From positions 2,170,001 through 2,234,000 of the forward strand of contig NC_008268.1 of assembly GCF_000014565.1 (NCBI RefSeq): a stretch of DNA of 64,000 nucleotides, in the 5' to 3' direction. Below, piece after piece: positions 27,686 through 36,025 of the stretch. Source of the stretch: Rhodococcus jostii RHA1 (GTDB lineage Bacteria; Actinomycetota; Actinomycetes; Mycobacteriales; Mycobacteriaceae). Numbering within the stretch: the stretch's first letter is position 1; each line of letters begins with the position of its first letter. The position numbers and the translations under genes are program-made. Below the pieces are notes generated by a model. The model did no database searches. It had not been told where the DNA came from and saw only the letters and a list, made by a program, of their open reading frames with translations.

Positions 27686-28870
27686 CTATGCGAGGGCCGA
27701 CATGGACTGCCATTCGGGCCAGCTGAGGGCCCAGTCGTAGATGTCGCCGTCAGCGGCCGAGAGGTCGATGGACGTTCCGGTCACCTCGACGGGATCGCCG
27801 TACATCGCGGTGCCGAAGTACTGCTGGGCGTCCCCGAGGGACAGGTTGATGCAGCCGTTGGTGACGTTCGACGAACCCTGGACGCCGATGGTCTCGGGAT
27901 TCGCGTGGATGAACTCGCCGTTGTTGGAGATGCGGACCGCCCAGCGCTCGCGCACGTTCTCGTAGAACGGCGGGTTGGACATGAGGAAGTCCTCGTGCTT
28001 CTCGGTCACCATATGGATGCCGCTGCGAGTGACGTTGCGGGCCTCGTTGCCTTCGCCGTAGCTGACGGGGATGTCCATGATGGTCTCGCCGCCGCGCACC
28101 ACCTGCATGCGGTGGCTGGGCGCGTTCGCGATGACGATCTGGCTGCGACCGACGGTGAAGTTCAGCGACAGATCCTCCGCGCCGTACGCGCCGCCGCCGA
28201 AGTCCAGTCCGTACAGCCGGGCGTCCAGGCTCACGGTGGTGCCGGGTGCCCAGTAGTTCTGCGGACGCCAGTGCGCGCGCGACCCGTTGTCGTCGGGCAG
28301 CCACGCCCACGAGCCGGGTGTTGGCGGGTTGGTCGTGACGGTCATCGCCTTCTCGACCGCCGCCTTGTCCTCGACGGACTCGTGGAACTGGACGATGATC
28401 GGGGCGGCGATGCCGACTTCCTGACCGTCGGCGATGTTGAGTGTGGCGCCGATCGTCTCGTCGGGCTCGACCGTGGTGAAGCTGCCGTCGACGGCGACGG
28501 ACTTGCCGTCCGTGCCGAGCGCCGTGCCCTTCCACGTGTACGTGGCGCCGTAGCCCAGCGCCTCCCCGACGGTGAACGTGGTCCGGTCGGGTGACAGCAC
28601 ACCCTGCACGGCACGCCCCTCGGCGTTGACGAGGGAGATGTCGGTGAACGTGCCCTGCGACGCGGTCGCGGAGATCGGCGCCACCGGATTGACGTCCTCG
28701 GTGCCCGACGCCGGATTCTGGGTGACCTCGACTGCCGGTTCGGGCGGCGCGGTGGCGGTTCCCGACTCGGAGCCGACCGTGCATCCGGTCAGCACAACGA
28801 GAAACGCGATCAGCGCCGTCGCGATCAACGCGACGCGCGACCGACTTGTCCGAGAACCCAGTTCATGCAC
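27686..28870 (-). CDS. lprQ: Lipoprotein L,D-transpeptidase (LprQ-like)
   Basis: 394 aa from GTG 28870. Signal sequence VALIATALIAFLVV leads into the lipobox LTGC. Two immunoglobulin-like domains (about residues 45-250) precede a YkuD catalytic domain. Its active-site block ends SSNVTNGCINLS, with catalytic Cys in NGC and His in FIHANPE. The enzyme makes 3-3 crosslinks in peptidoglycan at the outer face of the membrane. The domain order is that of LdtMt2-class enzymes, and Rv0483 is the positional match. It lies 32 bases downstream of murB, so both wall genes are likely co-transcribed. Confidence 0.93.
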   Translation of the reverse strand: MHELGSRTSRSRVALIATALIAFLVVLTGCTVGSESGTATAPPEPAVEVTQNPASGTEDVNPVAPISATASQGTFTDISLVNAEGRAVQGVLSPDRTTFTVGEALGYGATYTWKGTALGTDGKSVAVDGSFTTVEPDETIGATLNIADGQEVGIAAPIIVQFHESVEDKAAVEKAMTVTTNPPTPGSWAWLPDDNGSRAHWRPQNYWAPGTTVSLDARLYGLDFGGGAYGAEDLSLNFTVGRSQIVIANAPSHRMQVVRGGETIMDIPVSYGEGNEARNVTRSGIHMVTEKHEDFLMSNPPFYENVRERWAVRISNNGEFIHANPETIGVQGSSNVTNGCINLSLGDAQQYFGTAMYGDPVEVTGTSIDLSAADGDIYDWALSWPEWQSMSALA

Positions 28871-28902
28871 AGCTAACAGGTTACCTGCGCTACGGACCTG
28901 TC

Positions 28903-29985
28903 TCAGATCGCGCAGCCCACCGTCACCGGTTCGGGTTCGAGCCGGACACCGAACGCCGACTGGACGCCGTCCCGTACATCGCGAGCCAATGCCAGCAGGT
29001 CCTCGCTCTTCGCAGCACCTCGATTGGTCAACGCAAGGGTGTGCTTGGTCGACAGCCGCGCGACAGCGTTCTCGCCGGGGTACCCCTTCGAGAAGCCGGC
29101 CCGCTCGATCAGCCACCCCGCAGACAACTTGGTTCCGCCGTCGGCCGGGTACCGGGGAACGGCGACGTCGCCGAGGCGGGTCTCGATTGCTGCGAGAACA
29201 TTCACCAACTCGCCGTCGGGCACGACGGGGTTGGTGAAGAAGGAGCCCGCGCTCCAGGTGTCGTGATCGTCGGGATCCAGGACCATGCCCTTGCCCCGCC
29301 GCAGGTCCAGCACGGCGTCGCGGACCTGCGTCGACGGCAACCTGTCGCCCTCGGCACTATCGAGCGCGGAGACCAGTTCGCGGTAGCGCAGCGGCTCGCC
29401 GAGTCCGTCGGGGTGCACGGTCAGTTCCACGGCCAGCACCAGGGCGGCGTCGGAGTGCTTGAGGACGCTCGTGCGGTAACCGAGACCGAGGGCGTCGGGT
29501 TCGACCCAGCGCGCCTCACCGGTGCGTCGATCGAGGAGGTGGACCCGCCGCAGCATCGACCCCACCTCGACGCCGTACGCGCCCACGTTCTGCACCGGGG
29601 TGGCACCGGTCGACCCGGGAATCCCCGACAGGCATTCGAGCCCGCCCAGCTCGGCGGCGACGGTCTGCGCGACCACCCGATCCCACTCGGCGCCCGCCTC
29701 GGCAGTGACGAATCCCTCCTCCAGTCCGACGGTGGTGTTGCACACACGCACGACCACACCGTCGAATCCGTCGTCCCCGACCACCAGATTGGAGCCGCCG
29801 GCGAGGATCAGTGTCGGGATGTGCGCGGCGTCGAGGAGACGCACCACGTCGACGAGGACCTGCGTGGTCGGGCACTCCGCCACGATCCGCGCCGGCCCGC
29901 CCACGCGCAGCGTGGTCATCCCCGACAGTTCGAGGTTCTCGGTCGCGTGTGCGCCCGAATCGACGAGTTGACTGACAATGCTCAC
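28903..29985 (-). CDS. murB: UDP-N-acetylenolpyruvoylglucosamine reductase
   Basis: 360 aa from GTG 29985; upstream GTG codons in the same frame are alternatives. FAD-binding motifs LRVGGPARIVAEC and LAGGSNLVVGDDGFDG, substrate-binding GIPGSTGATPVQNVGAYG and the catalytic Ser in WSAGSFFTNPVV are present. It reduces enolpyruvyl-UDP-GlcNAc to UDP-MurNAc in the cytoplasm. The gene is divergent from the DUF2505 genes and upstream of the L,D-transpeptidase. Confidence 0.96.
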   Translation of the reverse strand: MSIVSQLVDSGAHATENLELSGMTTLRVGGPARIVAECPTTQVLVDVVRLLDAAHIPTLILAGGSNLVVGDDGFDGVVVRVCNTTVGLEEGFVTAEAGAEWDRVVAQTVAAELGGLECLSGIPGSTGATPVQNVGAYGVEVGSMLRRVHLLDRRTGEARWVEPDALGLGYRTSVLKHSDAALVLAVELTVHPDGLGEPLRYRELVSALDSAEGDRLPSTQVRDAVLDLRRGKGMVLDPDDHDTWSAGSFFTNPVVPDGELVNVLAAIETRLGDVAVPRYPADGGTKLSAGWLIERAGFSKGYPGENAVARLSTKHTLALTNRGAAKSEDLLALARDVRDGVQSAFGVRLEPEPVTVGCAI

Positions 29986-30019
29986 GTCCCACACAACCGC
30001 AAACGGTAGCCTGCGGATC

Positions 30020-30517
30020 GTGAGTCGCCGCATCGAGCATTCGTCGTCCTATGCGTTTCCCGTCGCCCAGGTCCATGCGGGCCTGATCACCGCGCAGTAC
30101 TGGCGCGACCGTCTCGACCGGGTGGGAGGACCGGGGGCAACCCTGGACGAGGTCACGACCGGCCCCGGCACCATCTCGGTGGCCATGTCGCAGTCGATCC
30201 CCGCCGAGCACCTGCCCAGCATCGTCTCGAAAGTCCGTTCCGGCGATCTCGTGATCAAGCGCACGGAGACGTGGGGCACGCTCGACGGCGATCACGCCGA
30301 GGGCACGTTCACGGCCGAGGTCGTGGGTGCGCCTGCGACGATCTCCGGGACCCAGACGCTGACAGAGGACGGTTCCCGGTCGAAAGTGCAGGTCGAAGGC
30401 AAGGCCGACGTCAGGATCCCCCTGATCGGCGGCAAGATCGAGAGCGCGATCGCGGACGAGGTCCTCCGGCTGATCGCGAAGGAGCAGGAGTTCACGGAGC
30501 AGTGGCTCCAGGGCTGA
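30020..30517 (+). CDS. DUF2505 family protein, copy 1
   Basis: 165 aa from GTG 30020. SRPBCC/START-like fold: begins RRIEHSSSYAFPVAQVHAGL and ends IPLIGGKIESAIADEVLRLI with the terminal amphipathic helix. Counterpart of Rv0481c next to murB. These small proteins may bind a hydrophobic ligand; function is unknown. A second copy follows 51 bases downstream. Confidence 0.85.
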   Translation: MSRRIEHSSSYAFPVAQVHAGLITAQYWRDRLDRVGGPGATLDEVTTGPGTISVAMSQSIPAEHLPSIVSKVRSGDLVIKRTETWGTLDGDHAEGTFTAEVVGAPATISGTQTLTEDGSRSKVQVEGKADVRIPLIGGKIESAIADEVLRLIAKEQEFTEQWLQG

Positions 30518-30568
30518 CCTGGGGCGGGTGTCCATTGCGTTCCGTCACAGCCGGTAACCTTGGCGATC

Positions 30569-31069
30569 ATGGCTCGCCGCATCGACTACTCAGCCCGCTA
30601 CAAGCACACCCCGAAAGAGGTGTACAACGCGTTCACCAACCGTGACTACTGGGATGCGCGCATCGAGGAGATGCGGAAGTACTCCGAGAATCACATCGAG
30701 CACTTCGAGGTGAACGACGACGGGATCGACATCGTCCTGCACCACATCCTGCCGCGGTCGGAACTTCCCGAGATCGCGCAGACCGTGATGAAGAAGGACA
30801 TGGTCATCACGCGCAAGGAGTCGTACACGCCCTTCGGTGAGCCGACCACGGGCACGTACGAGGCGTCGATCCCCGCAGGCCCGGGCAGCCTCACGGGCAC
30901 CATGAAACTGTTCGCCACCGAGACGGGCTGCACGTTCCGCACCTCGTCCGAGGCCAAGGTGTATCTGCCGTTCATCGGCGGGAAGCTCGAACAGCTGATG
31001 CTCGTCAACCTGATCGACCTCTTCCGCGCCGAGGCCGAGATCACCGAAACGTGGTTGTCGCAGCACTAG
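30569..31069 (+). CDS. DUF2505 family protein, copy 2
   Basis: 166 aa from ATG 30569. Same architecture as the preceding gene: ARRIDYSARYKHTPKEVYNA at the N terminus and LPFIGGKLEQLMLVNLIDLF at the C terminus. The two are diverged tandem paralogues. Ligand and role are unknown. Confidence 0.85.
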   Translation: MARRIDYSARYKHTPKEVYNAFTNRDYWDARIEEMRKYSENHIEHFEVNDDGIDIVLHHILPRSELPEIAQTVMKKDMVITRKESYTPFGEPTTGTYEASIPAGPGSLTGTMKLFATETGCTFRTSSEAKVYLPFIGGKLEQLMLVNLIDLFRAEAEITETWLSQH

Positions 31070-31090
31070 CAACCACCGCACGGATTTCCC

Positions 31091-31888
31091 ATGACTTCAG
31101 CGACGCTGAAGCGGCCTCACGGTGTCATCACCCGGGGTACGACAGGCATCAATCGGCTGCGACGCAGCGACCGCTGGCTCGTCCACGACGCGCTGGTGCG
31201 CCGCACGCTGCACGCGTCCGCCGACCCGCTCGTCGTCGACCTCGGGTACGGCGCACGGCCGCACACCACGTTCGAGCTCGCCGACCGGTTGACCGCCGTG
31301 CGCGGCGACCGCCGGGTGGTCGGGCTCGAGATCGATCCCGAGCGTGTGGTCGAGAGCAGGAACGGAGTGAGTTTCGCCCGCGGCGGGTTCGAGCTCTCCG
31401 GACTGCGACCCGTCCTGGTCCGCGCGTTCAACGTGCTGCGGCAGTATCCCGAGGATGCGGTCGGGCCTGCCTGGGCGCGGATGCAGTCCGGGCTCGCACC
31501 GGGCGGGCTGATCGTCGACGGCACATGTGACGAGTTGGGCCGCCGCTGCGCGTGGGTGCTGCTCGACGCCACCCGCCCGCTGTCGCTGACGCTGGCGTGG
31601 GATCCGTTCGCCGTGGAGAAGCCGTCGGACATCGCCGAACGGCTACCCAAGGCGCTGATCCATCGCAACGTCCCGGGTGAACCGGTCCACGCCCTCCTCG
31701 CGGCAGCGGATCGTGCGTGGGCCACCGCGGCGCCGCACGGCTCGTTCGGACCGCGGGTGCGGTGGCGGGCCGCCCTCGAACTGCTGCGCGCGCAGGGACT
31801 TCCCGTGCAACCCCAGCGCCGCCGGCTCCGCGACAACATCCTCACCGTTCCGTGGCACCTGGTGGCGCCCGGTTCCGGCACGAATTAA
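31091..31888 (+). CDS. SAM-dependent methyltransferase-like protein
   Basis: 265 aa. Motif I is VVDLGYGARPHTTFEL, in which the canonical GxGxG is altered to GYGARP. VVGLEIDPERV (acidic ribose-binding Glu) and FARGGFELSGL follow. The overall pattern is a class I Rossmann methyltransferase, but the degenerate glycine loop leaves activity uncertain. It starts 21 bases after the DUF2505 pair and ends just before the Y RNA region. Confidence 0.7.
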   Translation: MTSATLKRPHGVITRGTTGINRLRRSDRWLVHDALVRRTLHASADPLVVDLGYGARPHTTFELADRLTAVRGDRRVVGLEIDPERVVESRNGVSFARGGFELSGLRPVLVRAFNVLRQYPEDAVGPAWARMQSGLAPGGLIVDGTCDELGRRCAWVLLDATRPLSLTLAWDPFAVEKPSDIAERLPKALIHRNVPGEPVHALLAAADRAWATAAPHGSFGPRVRWRAALELLRAQGLPVQPQRRRLRDNILTVPWHLVAPGSGTN

Positions 31889-31927
31889 TTCACGCGACAT
31901 CCCCCACAGCGCGCCGTAGAGTCACGT

Positions 31928-32083
31928 CACGAAACATGTTGTGCCGGTGCGCAGGCGAGGGCTACTTCGACTATGGATCGCGTGGTCGCCGGTTCGAATC
32001 CGGTCAGGGACGCAGGTCCCTGTAGCTCAGTGGTAGAGCGCGTCCGTGCCTCCGCCGACTCCGAACTCGGCACGACATGCGTG
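31928..32083 (+). ncRNA. Bacterial Y RNA (YrlA-like) with circularly permuted tRNA module
   Basis: The terminal helix CATGTTGTGCCG (31935-31946) pairs with CGGCACGACATG (32068-32079), 12 bp with one G-U. CACG/CGTG extend it at the base. Inside, TATGGA(T)CGC (31973-31982) pairs with GCGTCCGTG (32039-32047). The distal module is a tRNA read in permuted order. First comes a T-arm (GCCGG-TTCGAAT-CCGGT, 31988-32004). Next is an acceptor-like 7-bp stem CAGGGAC/GTCCCTG closed by GCAG (32005-32022). Then come TA and a D-arm (GCTC-AGTGGTA-GAGC, 32025-32039). This is how YrlA RNAs mimic tRNA; the terminal helix is where Ro/Rsr proteins bind. The TROVE gene starts about 140 bases downstream. Transcript ends are inferred. 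Confidence 0.85.
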
Positions 32084-32101
32084 CGCGCCACCCGGTGCGT
32101 A

Positions 32102-32163
32102 GACGACGGATACTTCTCTGGCGAAGTGCGCAAGCACGCGGTTCGACTCCGCACCCCGTCGTC
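32102..32163 (+). ncRNA. Second tRNA-like cloverleaf upstream of the TROVE gene
   Basis: An 8-bp closing stem GACGACGG/CCGTCGTC (32102-32109 with 32156-32163) encloses three hairpins in normal tRNA order. A D-arm-like CTTC-TCTGGC-GAAG has GG in the loop. A minimal hairpin TGC-GCAA-GCA (GNRA loop) sits where an anticodon arm belongs. A T-arm is GCGG-TTCGACT-CCGC. There is no 7-base anticodon loop, so it cannot decode, and two or three extra bases separate T-arm and acceptor. It may be a further domain of the Y RNA transcript, a 5' UTR element of the TROVE mRNA, or a separate tRNA-like RNA. Confidence 0.5.
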
Positions 32164-32225
32164 GCCTCGATCTCGGGTGGCGCGCACTCCACGAGCACCG
32201 ACACCTCCCGGAAGGAGGAACACTC

Positions 32226-33773
32226 ATGAGCAAGTTCAACCTGAAGACGCTGCGCCGCACCAAGGTACAGAGCCCCGTCACGTCGGAAACGCAACCGGCC
32301 GGCCGCACGTTCGAGGGCGGCAGCGGCTACGCCCGCGACGCGAAGAGCGAGCTGTTCCTCCTCGCCGTCACCAACATGGTGGGTGAGCACACGTTCTACG
32401 AGTCGGCTCCGGACCGCGACGGCCGGTTCGTCCAGCTCGTCCACGAGGTCACGCTGTCGGACCCGGAGTGGACCGCCCGACTGATCGGGTGGCTGCGCCG
32501 CGACGCACATCTGCGTTCGGCGTCGCTGGTGGCCGCGGCCGAGTTCGTCCGGGCCCGGCTGGGCGCCGGTCTGCACGGCGGCAACCGCGCCGTGATCTCG
32601 TCGGCGCTGGAGCGGGCCGACGAGCCGGGTGAGATCCTCGCCTACTGGATTGCGCACCACGGTCGTTCGATCCCGAAGCCGGTCAAGCGCGGTGTCGCCG
32701 ACGCCGCTGTCCGCCTCTACTCGGAACGCTCACTGCTGAAGTGGGATTCCGACTCGAGGGACGTCCGCTTCGGCGACGTCCTCGAGCTCACCCACGCGTC
32801 GCCGTCGGCGACGTGGCAGGGCGAGCTGTTCCGGCACGCGATCGACCGCCGGCAGGGACGCGAGAACACGATCCCCACCGGCTTGCGGATGCTCACGGAA
32901 CGGGCGGCGCTGGCGGCACTCCCGCCGGAGGACCGGCGTGCCGTCCTCCGGACTCCGGAGCGGCTGTCCGCGGCCGGCATGACGTGGGAGTCGCTCGCCG
33001 GCTGGCTGCAGGGACCGATGGATGCGGCGGCGTGGCAGGCGGTGATCCCGTCCATGGGATACATGGCGCTTCTTCGCAACCTGAGGAACTTCGACGAGGC
33101 CGGAATCCCCGACCACGTCGCGGAACAGGTAGCGGCCCGGATCGCTGATCCGGGGGAAGTCGCGAAGTCGCGGCAGCTCCCGATGCGGTTCCTCGCGGCC
33201 TACCGGAACTCGCCGAGCCTGCGGTGGGGACATGCACTCGAGCGTGCACTCGGGGCTTCGCTGTCGGCGGTCCCCTCGTTGCCCGGCCGCACCCTGATGC
33301 TCGTCGACCGGTCCGGATCGATGTTCTACAGCCGCGTCTCGGCGCGGTCGGAACTGACGCGGGCGGACGCGGCCGCGGTGTTCGGCACCGTACTGGCGGC
33401 GCGCGCCGAGCGGGCCAACCTGGTCGAGTTCGGCTCGGACAGCCGGTTCGTGCCGTTCAAGCACCAGCCGGTGCTGCGGGTCGTCGACAGTTTCGGGGAT
33501 CTGGGCGGCACGGACACGGCGTCGGCGGTGCGCAAGCACTACCGCGACCACGATCGCGTCGTCATCGTCACCGACGAGCAGGCGGCGTGGGGCGATCCGA
33601 CGCGGCACGTCCCGGCCGACGTCCCCGTGTACACGTGGAACGTGGCGGGCTACCGCCACGGACACGGGCCGACGGGGTCCGCGAACCGCCACACGTTCGG
33701 CGGACTGTCGGACGCGGGATTCTCGATGATCCCGCTCCTGGAGGGCACCCGGAACGGCGAGTGGCCATTCTGA
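32226..33773 (+). CDS. rsr: TROVE domain protein (Ro60/Rsr-type RNA-binding protein)
   Basis: 515 aa with an AAGGAGGA ribosome-binding site. A TROVE HEAT-repeat ring (about residues 25-345) is followed by a von Willebrand A domain. The vWA domain has MIDAS motif DRSGSM at residue 361 onward, Thr in GGTDTAS and Asp in IVTDEQ. Ro60/Rsr binds Y RNAs on the outer ring surface and the 3' ends of misfolded RNAs in the central hole. In bacteria it works with 3' exonucleases such as PNPase in RNA turnover under stress. The Y-RNA-like sequence directly upstream supports this role. RtcB or archease, often nearby in other bacteria, are not in this window. The symbol is by family resemblance. Confidence 0.92.
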   Translation: MSKFNLKTLRRTKVQSPVTSETQPAGRTFEGGSGYARDAKSELFLLAVTNMVGEHTFYESAPDRDGRFVQLVHEVTLSDPEWTARLIGWLRRDAHLRSASLVAAAEFVRARLGAGLHGGNRAVISSALERADEPGEILAYWIAHHGRSIPKPVKRGVADAAVRLYSERSLLKWDSDSRDVRFGDVLELTHASPSATWQGELFRHAIDRRQGRENTIPTGLRMLTERAALAALPPEDRRAVLRTPERLSAAGMTWESLAGWLQGPMDAAAWQAVIPSMGYMALLRNLRNFDEAGIPDHVAEQVAARIADPGEVAKSRQLPMRFLAAYRNSPSLRWGHALERALGASLSAVPSLPGRTLMLVDRSGSMFYSRVSARSELTRADAAAVFGTVLAARAERANLVEFGSDSRFVPFKHQPVLRVVDSFGDLGGTDTASAVRKHYRDHDRVVIVTDEQAAWGDPTRHVPADVPVYTWNVAGYRHGHGPTGSANRHTFGGLSDAGFSMIPLLEGTRNGEWPF

Positions 33774-33791
33774 TCCCGGAGCGGTGATCCG

Positions 33792-34409
33792 TCAGGTGCA
33801 GGTGGCCAGTGCGTGTTCGACGCGCTGCGCCACCTGCGCCGGCAGGGATCCGCACTCCCCGTGCAATGCGCGCGCATTCAGCCGCCCGATCGCAACGCCG
33901 TCGGCGACCACCTCGTCGAGCAGTTCCTGCGAGATGCCGCTCGCCGCGAGGTCGAGTGCCGTGCACAGCGGCGTGGTGATGCGCAGGGGGCCGACCTGCT
34001 CGCAGTCCTCCGGGCGGAGCGAACGCCGGTGCAGCGCCAGCTGCTGCGTCGGCGAAGGCGGTGACAGCACCGTCGAGAGGTGGATGAACCGCGGGTACAG
34101 GTGCCCGAGGCCGTGAAGTTCGGCGGCACTCTGGTGGGAGACCGCGGCGGCGGCACCGAACCAGGTGCACCACTTCGCGAACTCCTCGAGATCGGAGTGC
34201 GGGCAATCGTTCAAGCGGAACAGATCTCGCTCGACCTTGACCCACGAGCCGTCGGCGACGCGCTCATCGATCTCGTCGGAGGCGAAACCGAGGCGCAGCA
34301 CTTGCGCAGTGGTGAAGAAACCCGCCTGAGCCGTCGCGACGCGTGTCAGCTCTTCACCGACACCTTCGCGCTCCGGGTCACCGGGACGTGGAGCCAACCA
34401 TCCGGACAT
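33792..34409 (-). CDS. AbiEi-like antitoxin-domain protein (orphan)
   Basis: 205 aa. The N-terminal winged helix LTRVATAQAGFFTTAQVLRLG matches the AbiEi antitoxin domain. The following WVKVERDLFRLND and AVSHQSAAELHGLGHLYP segments are the usual AbiEi C-terminal half. In type IV toxin-antitoxin systems the partner is the nucleotidyltransferase AbiEii, but no such gene is adjacent. It may be a solitary regulator. It converges on the TROVE gene with a gap of 18 bases. Confidence 0.75.
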   Translation of the reverse strand: MSGWLAPRPGDPEREGVGEELTRVATAQAGFFTTAQVLRLGFASDEIDERVADGSWVKVERDLFRLNDCPHSDLEEFAKWCTWFGAAAAVSHQSAAELHGLGHLYPRFIHLSTVLSPPSPTQQLALHRRSLRPEDCEQVGPLRITTPLCTALDLAASGISQELLDEVVADGVAIGRLNARALHGECGSLPAQVAQRVEHALATCT

Positions 34410-34522
34410 TCCCCTAGATTACTGGGCGTTTGTGGCACGCATCACAATTTCTGCGGATCTCGGCGACCCGCCGCGGGCGCATTCACAGAATTTGTTCAGA
34501 GTTGTCGGGAAGAATCGCTGCA

Positions 34523-35290
34523 ATGGCAGCCCGAACGAACTCCGCACCCCGAAGTAACCGTGTGCTCGTCATCTCTCTTGTCGTCATCGCCGCGCTCGTG
34601 GCCGTCCTCGTCGGCGGCGAACTCTACGTGCGCAACAGAGTGAAGACCTGCATGGCAGACCAGTTCGAGAGCCAACTCGGCTCGCAGGTGGACGTGGGCC
34701 TGAGCTGGAAGCCGGTCCTGCTCCAGTCGGTCGACAAGAACGTCCCGTACATCACCATCGACAGCGACGACACCAAGTTCGGCCCCGCCCAGGGAATGCA
34801 GGTCCACGCTCAGGTCAACGACATCCGGATCGAGAACACCGCGGACAGCAGCGGCACCATCGGCAGTTCCGACGCGGACATCACCTGGTCCACCGCGGGA
34901 ATCCTCGCGACGCTGCAGCAGCAGGCGTTCGGCTCGCTCATCAGCGGTGTCACCGCCGATTCGAGCGCGGGAACCTTGAGGTTCTCCGTCGGCCCGGCCG
35001 GGCTCGCGGACCTGACCGTCAAACCGGGGGTCGTGAACGGGACCGTGAAGGTGGAGACGGTGGGTGCGGAGATCCTCGGTTTCGGTCTTCCCACCGACCT
35101 GGTGGACGGGGTCGTCCAGACCCTGACCTCGAGCCTGCAGACCTACCCGCTGGGCATGCAGCCGACGTCGCTGAAGGTCACCGACGACGCCATCGAGATC
35201 ACCCTCGAGGGTGGCGCCTATACGATGCCTGCCGCCGGCAGCCAGCAACAGCAGCAGGAACAGCAGAGCAGCTGCGGCCTCCTGGTCTGA
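34523..35290 (+). CDS. DUF2993 / LmeA-family lipid-binding protein
   Basis: 255 aa from ATG 34523. One N-terminal transmembrane or signal-anchor helix (VLVISLVVIAALVAVLVGGELY) precedes an extracytoplasmic domain. Mycobacterial LmeA binds phospholipids and supports mannan elongation of lipomannan. The C terminus is Gln-rich and ends SSCGLLV. Divergent from the AbiEi-like gene and convergent with deoC. Confidence 0.85.
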   Translation: MAARTNSAPRSNRVLVISLVVIAALVAVLVGGELYVRNRVKTCMADQFESQLGSQVDVGLSWKPVLLQSVDKNVPYITIDSDDTKFGPAQGMQVHAQVNDIRIENTADSSGTIGSSDADITWSTAGILATLQQQAFGSLISGVTADSSAGTLRFSVGPAGLADLTVKPGVVNGTVKVETVGAEILGFGLPTDLVDGVVQTLTSSLQTYPLGMQPTSLKVTDDAIEITLEGGAYTMPAAGSQQQQQEQQSSCGLLV

Positions 35291-35302
35291 TCGACCGTCG
35301 GG

Positions 35303-35968
35303 TCAGTCGGGCAGCCCGTCCAGGACGGCACGGGTACCCGACAGTCCCAGCCGCGTCGCACCGGCCGCGATCATGTCGAGCGCGGCCTGTGCGGTGCGGA
35401 TCCCGCCGCTCGCCTTCACGCCGATCCGCCCGCCGACGGTGTGCGCCATCAGCCGCACCGCCTCCACGGTCGCTCCGCCGGCAGGATGGAATCCGGTGGA
35501 CGTCTTCACGAAGTTCGCCCCGGCCCGCTCGGCGGCCCGGCACGCTTCCACGATCGCCTCGTCGCTGAGCGCGGCGGTCTCGAGGATCACCTTCAGGACC
35601 GTGTGGTCGCCGACTGCCTCGCGGACGGTGAGGACGTCGGCCAGCACCGCGTTGAAGTCGCCGGCCACGGCGGCCCCGATGTCGATCACCATGTCGATCT
35701 CCTGCGCGCCCTGGTCCACGGCGAGCCGGGCCTCGGCCCCCTTGACCAGCGAGTGGTGCTTGCCCGACGGGAACCCGACCACCGCCGCAGTCACCAGACC
35801 CGGCGCCTTGACCGGCAGCATCGACGGCGACACGCAGACGGCGAGCACACCGAGCGAGCGCGCCTCGGCAATCAGCGCCGTCACGTCGTCGGTGGTGGCC
35901 TCGGGCTTGAGGAGCGTGTGGTCGACGAGGTCGGCCACCTGGGAGCGGGTCAGTGCAACGTCGGACAT
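35303..35968 (-). CDS. deoC: Deoxyribose-phosphate aldolase
   Basis: 221 aa from ATG 35968. Schiff-base Lys in [18 protein letters not shown] and the second conserved Lys in [10 protein letters not shown] identify class I Deo[11 protein letters not shown] is the family start signature. It cleaves 2-deoxyribose-5-phosphate to glyceraldehyde-3-phosphate and acetaldehyde during nucleoside salvage. Equivalent to Rv0478. Confidence 0.96.
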   Translation of the reverse strand: MSDVALTRSQVADLVDHTLLKPEATTDDVTALIAEARSLGVLAVCVSPSMLPVKAPGLVTAAVVGFPSGKHHSLVKGAEARLAVDQGAQEIDMVIDIGAAVAGDFNAVLADVLTVREAVGDHTVLKVILETAALSDEAIVEACRAAERAGANFVKTSTGFHPAGGATVEAVRLMAHTVGGRIGVKASGGIRTAQAALDMIAAGATRLGLSGTRAVLDGLPD

Positions 35969-36025
35969 ACCTGTGAGCTTCGCACAATGGCTTCCAGGGC
36001 TTGCGGCACGGCCTAGCATCGCCGT

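Noticed and set aside
31988-32039. Two truncated ordinary tRNA genes (a 3' half followed by a 5' half)
   Set aside because: The halves pair with each other through a complete 7-bp acceptor stem and a tetraloop, and are enclosed by further long-range helices, so they form one permuted module rather than two broken genes.
32102-32163. A conventional tRNA gene
   Set aside because: There is no 7-base anticodon loop or 5-bp anticodon stem, and extra bases lie between the T-arm and acceptor.
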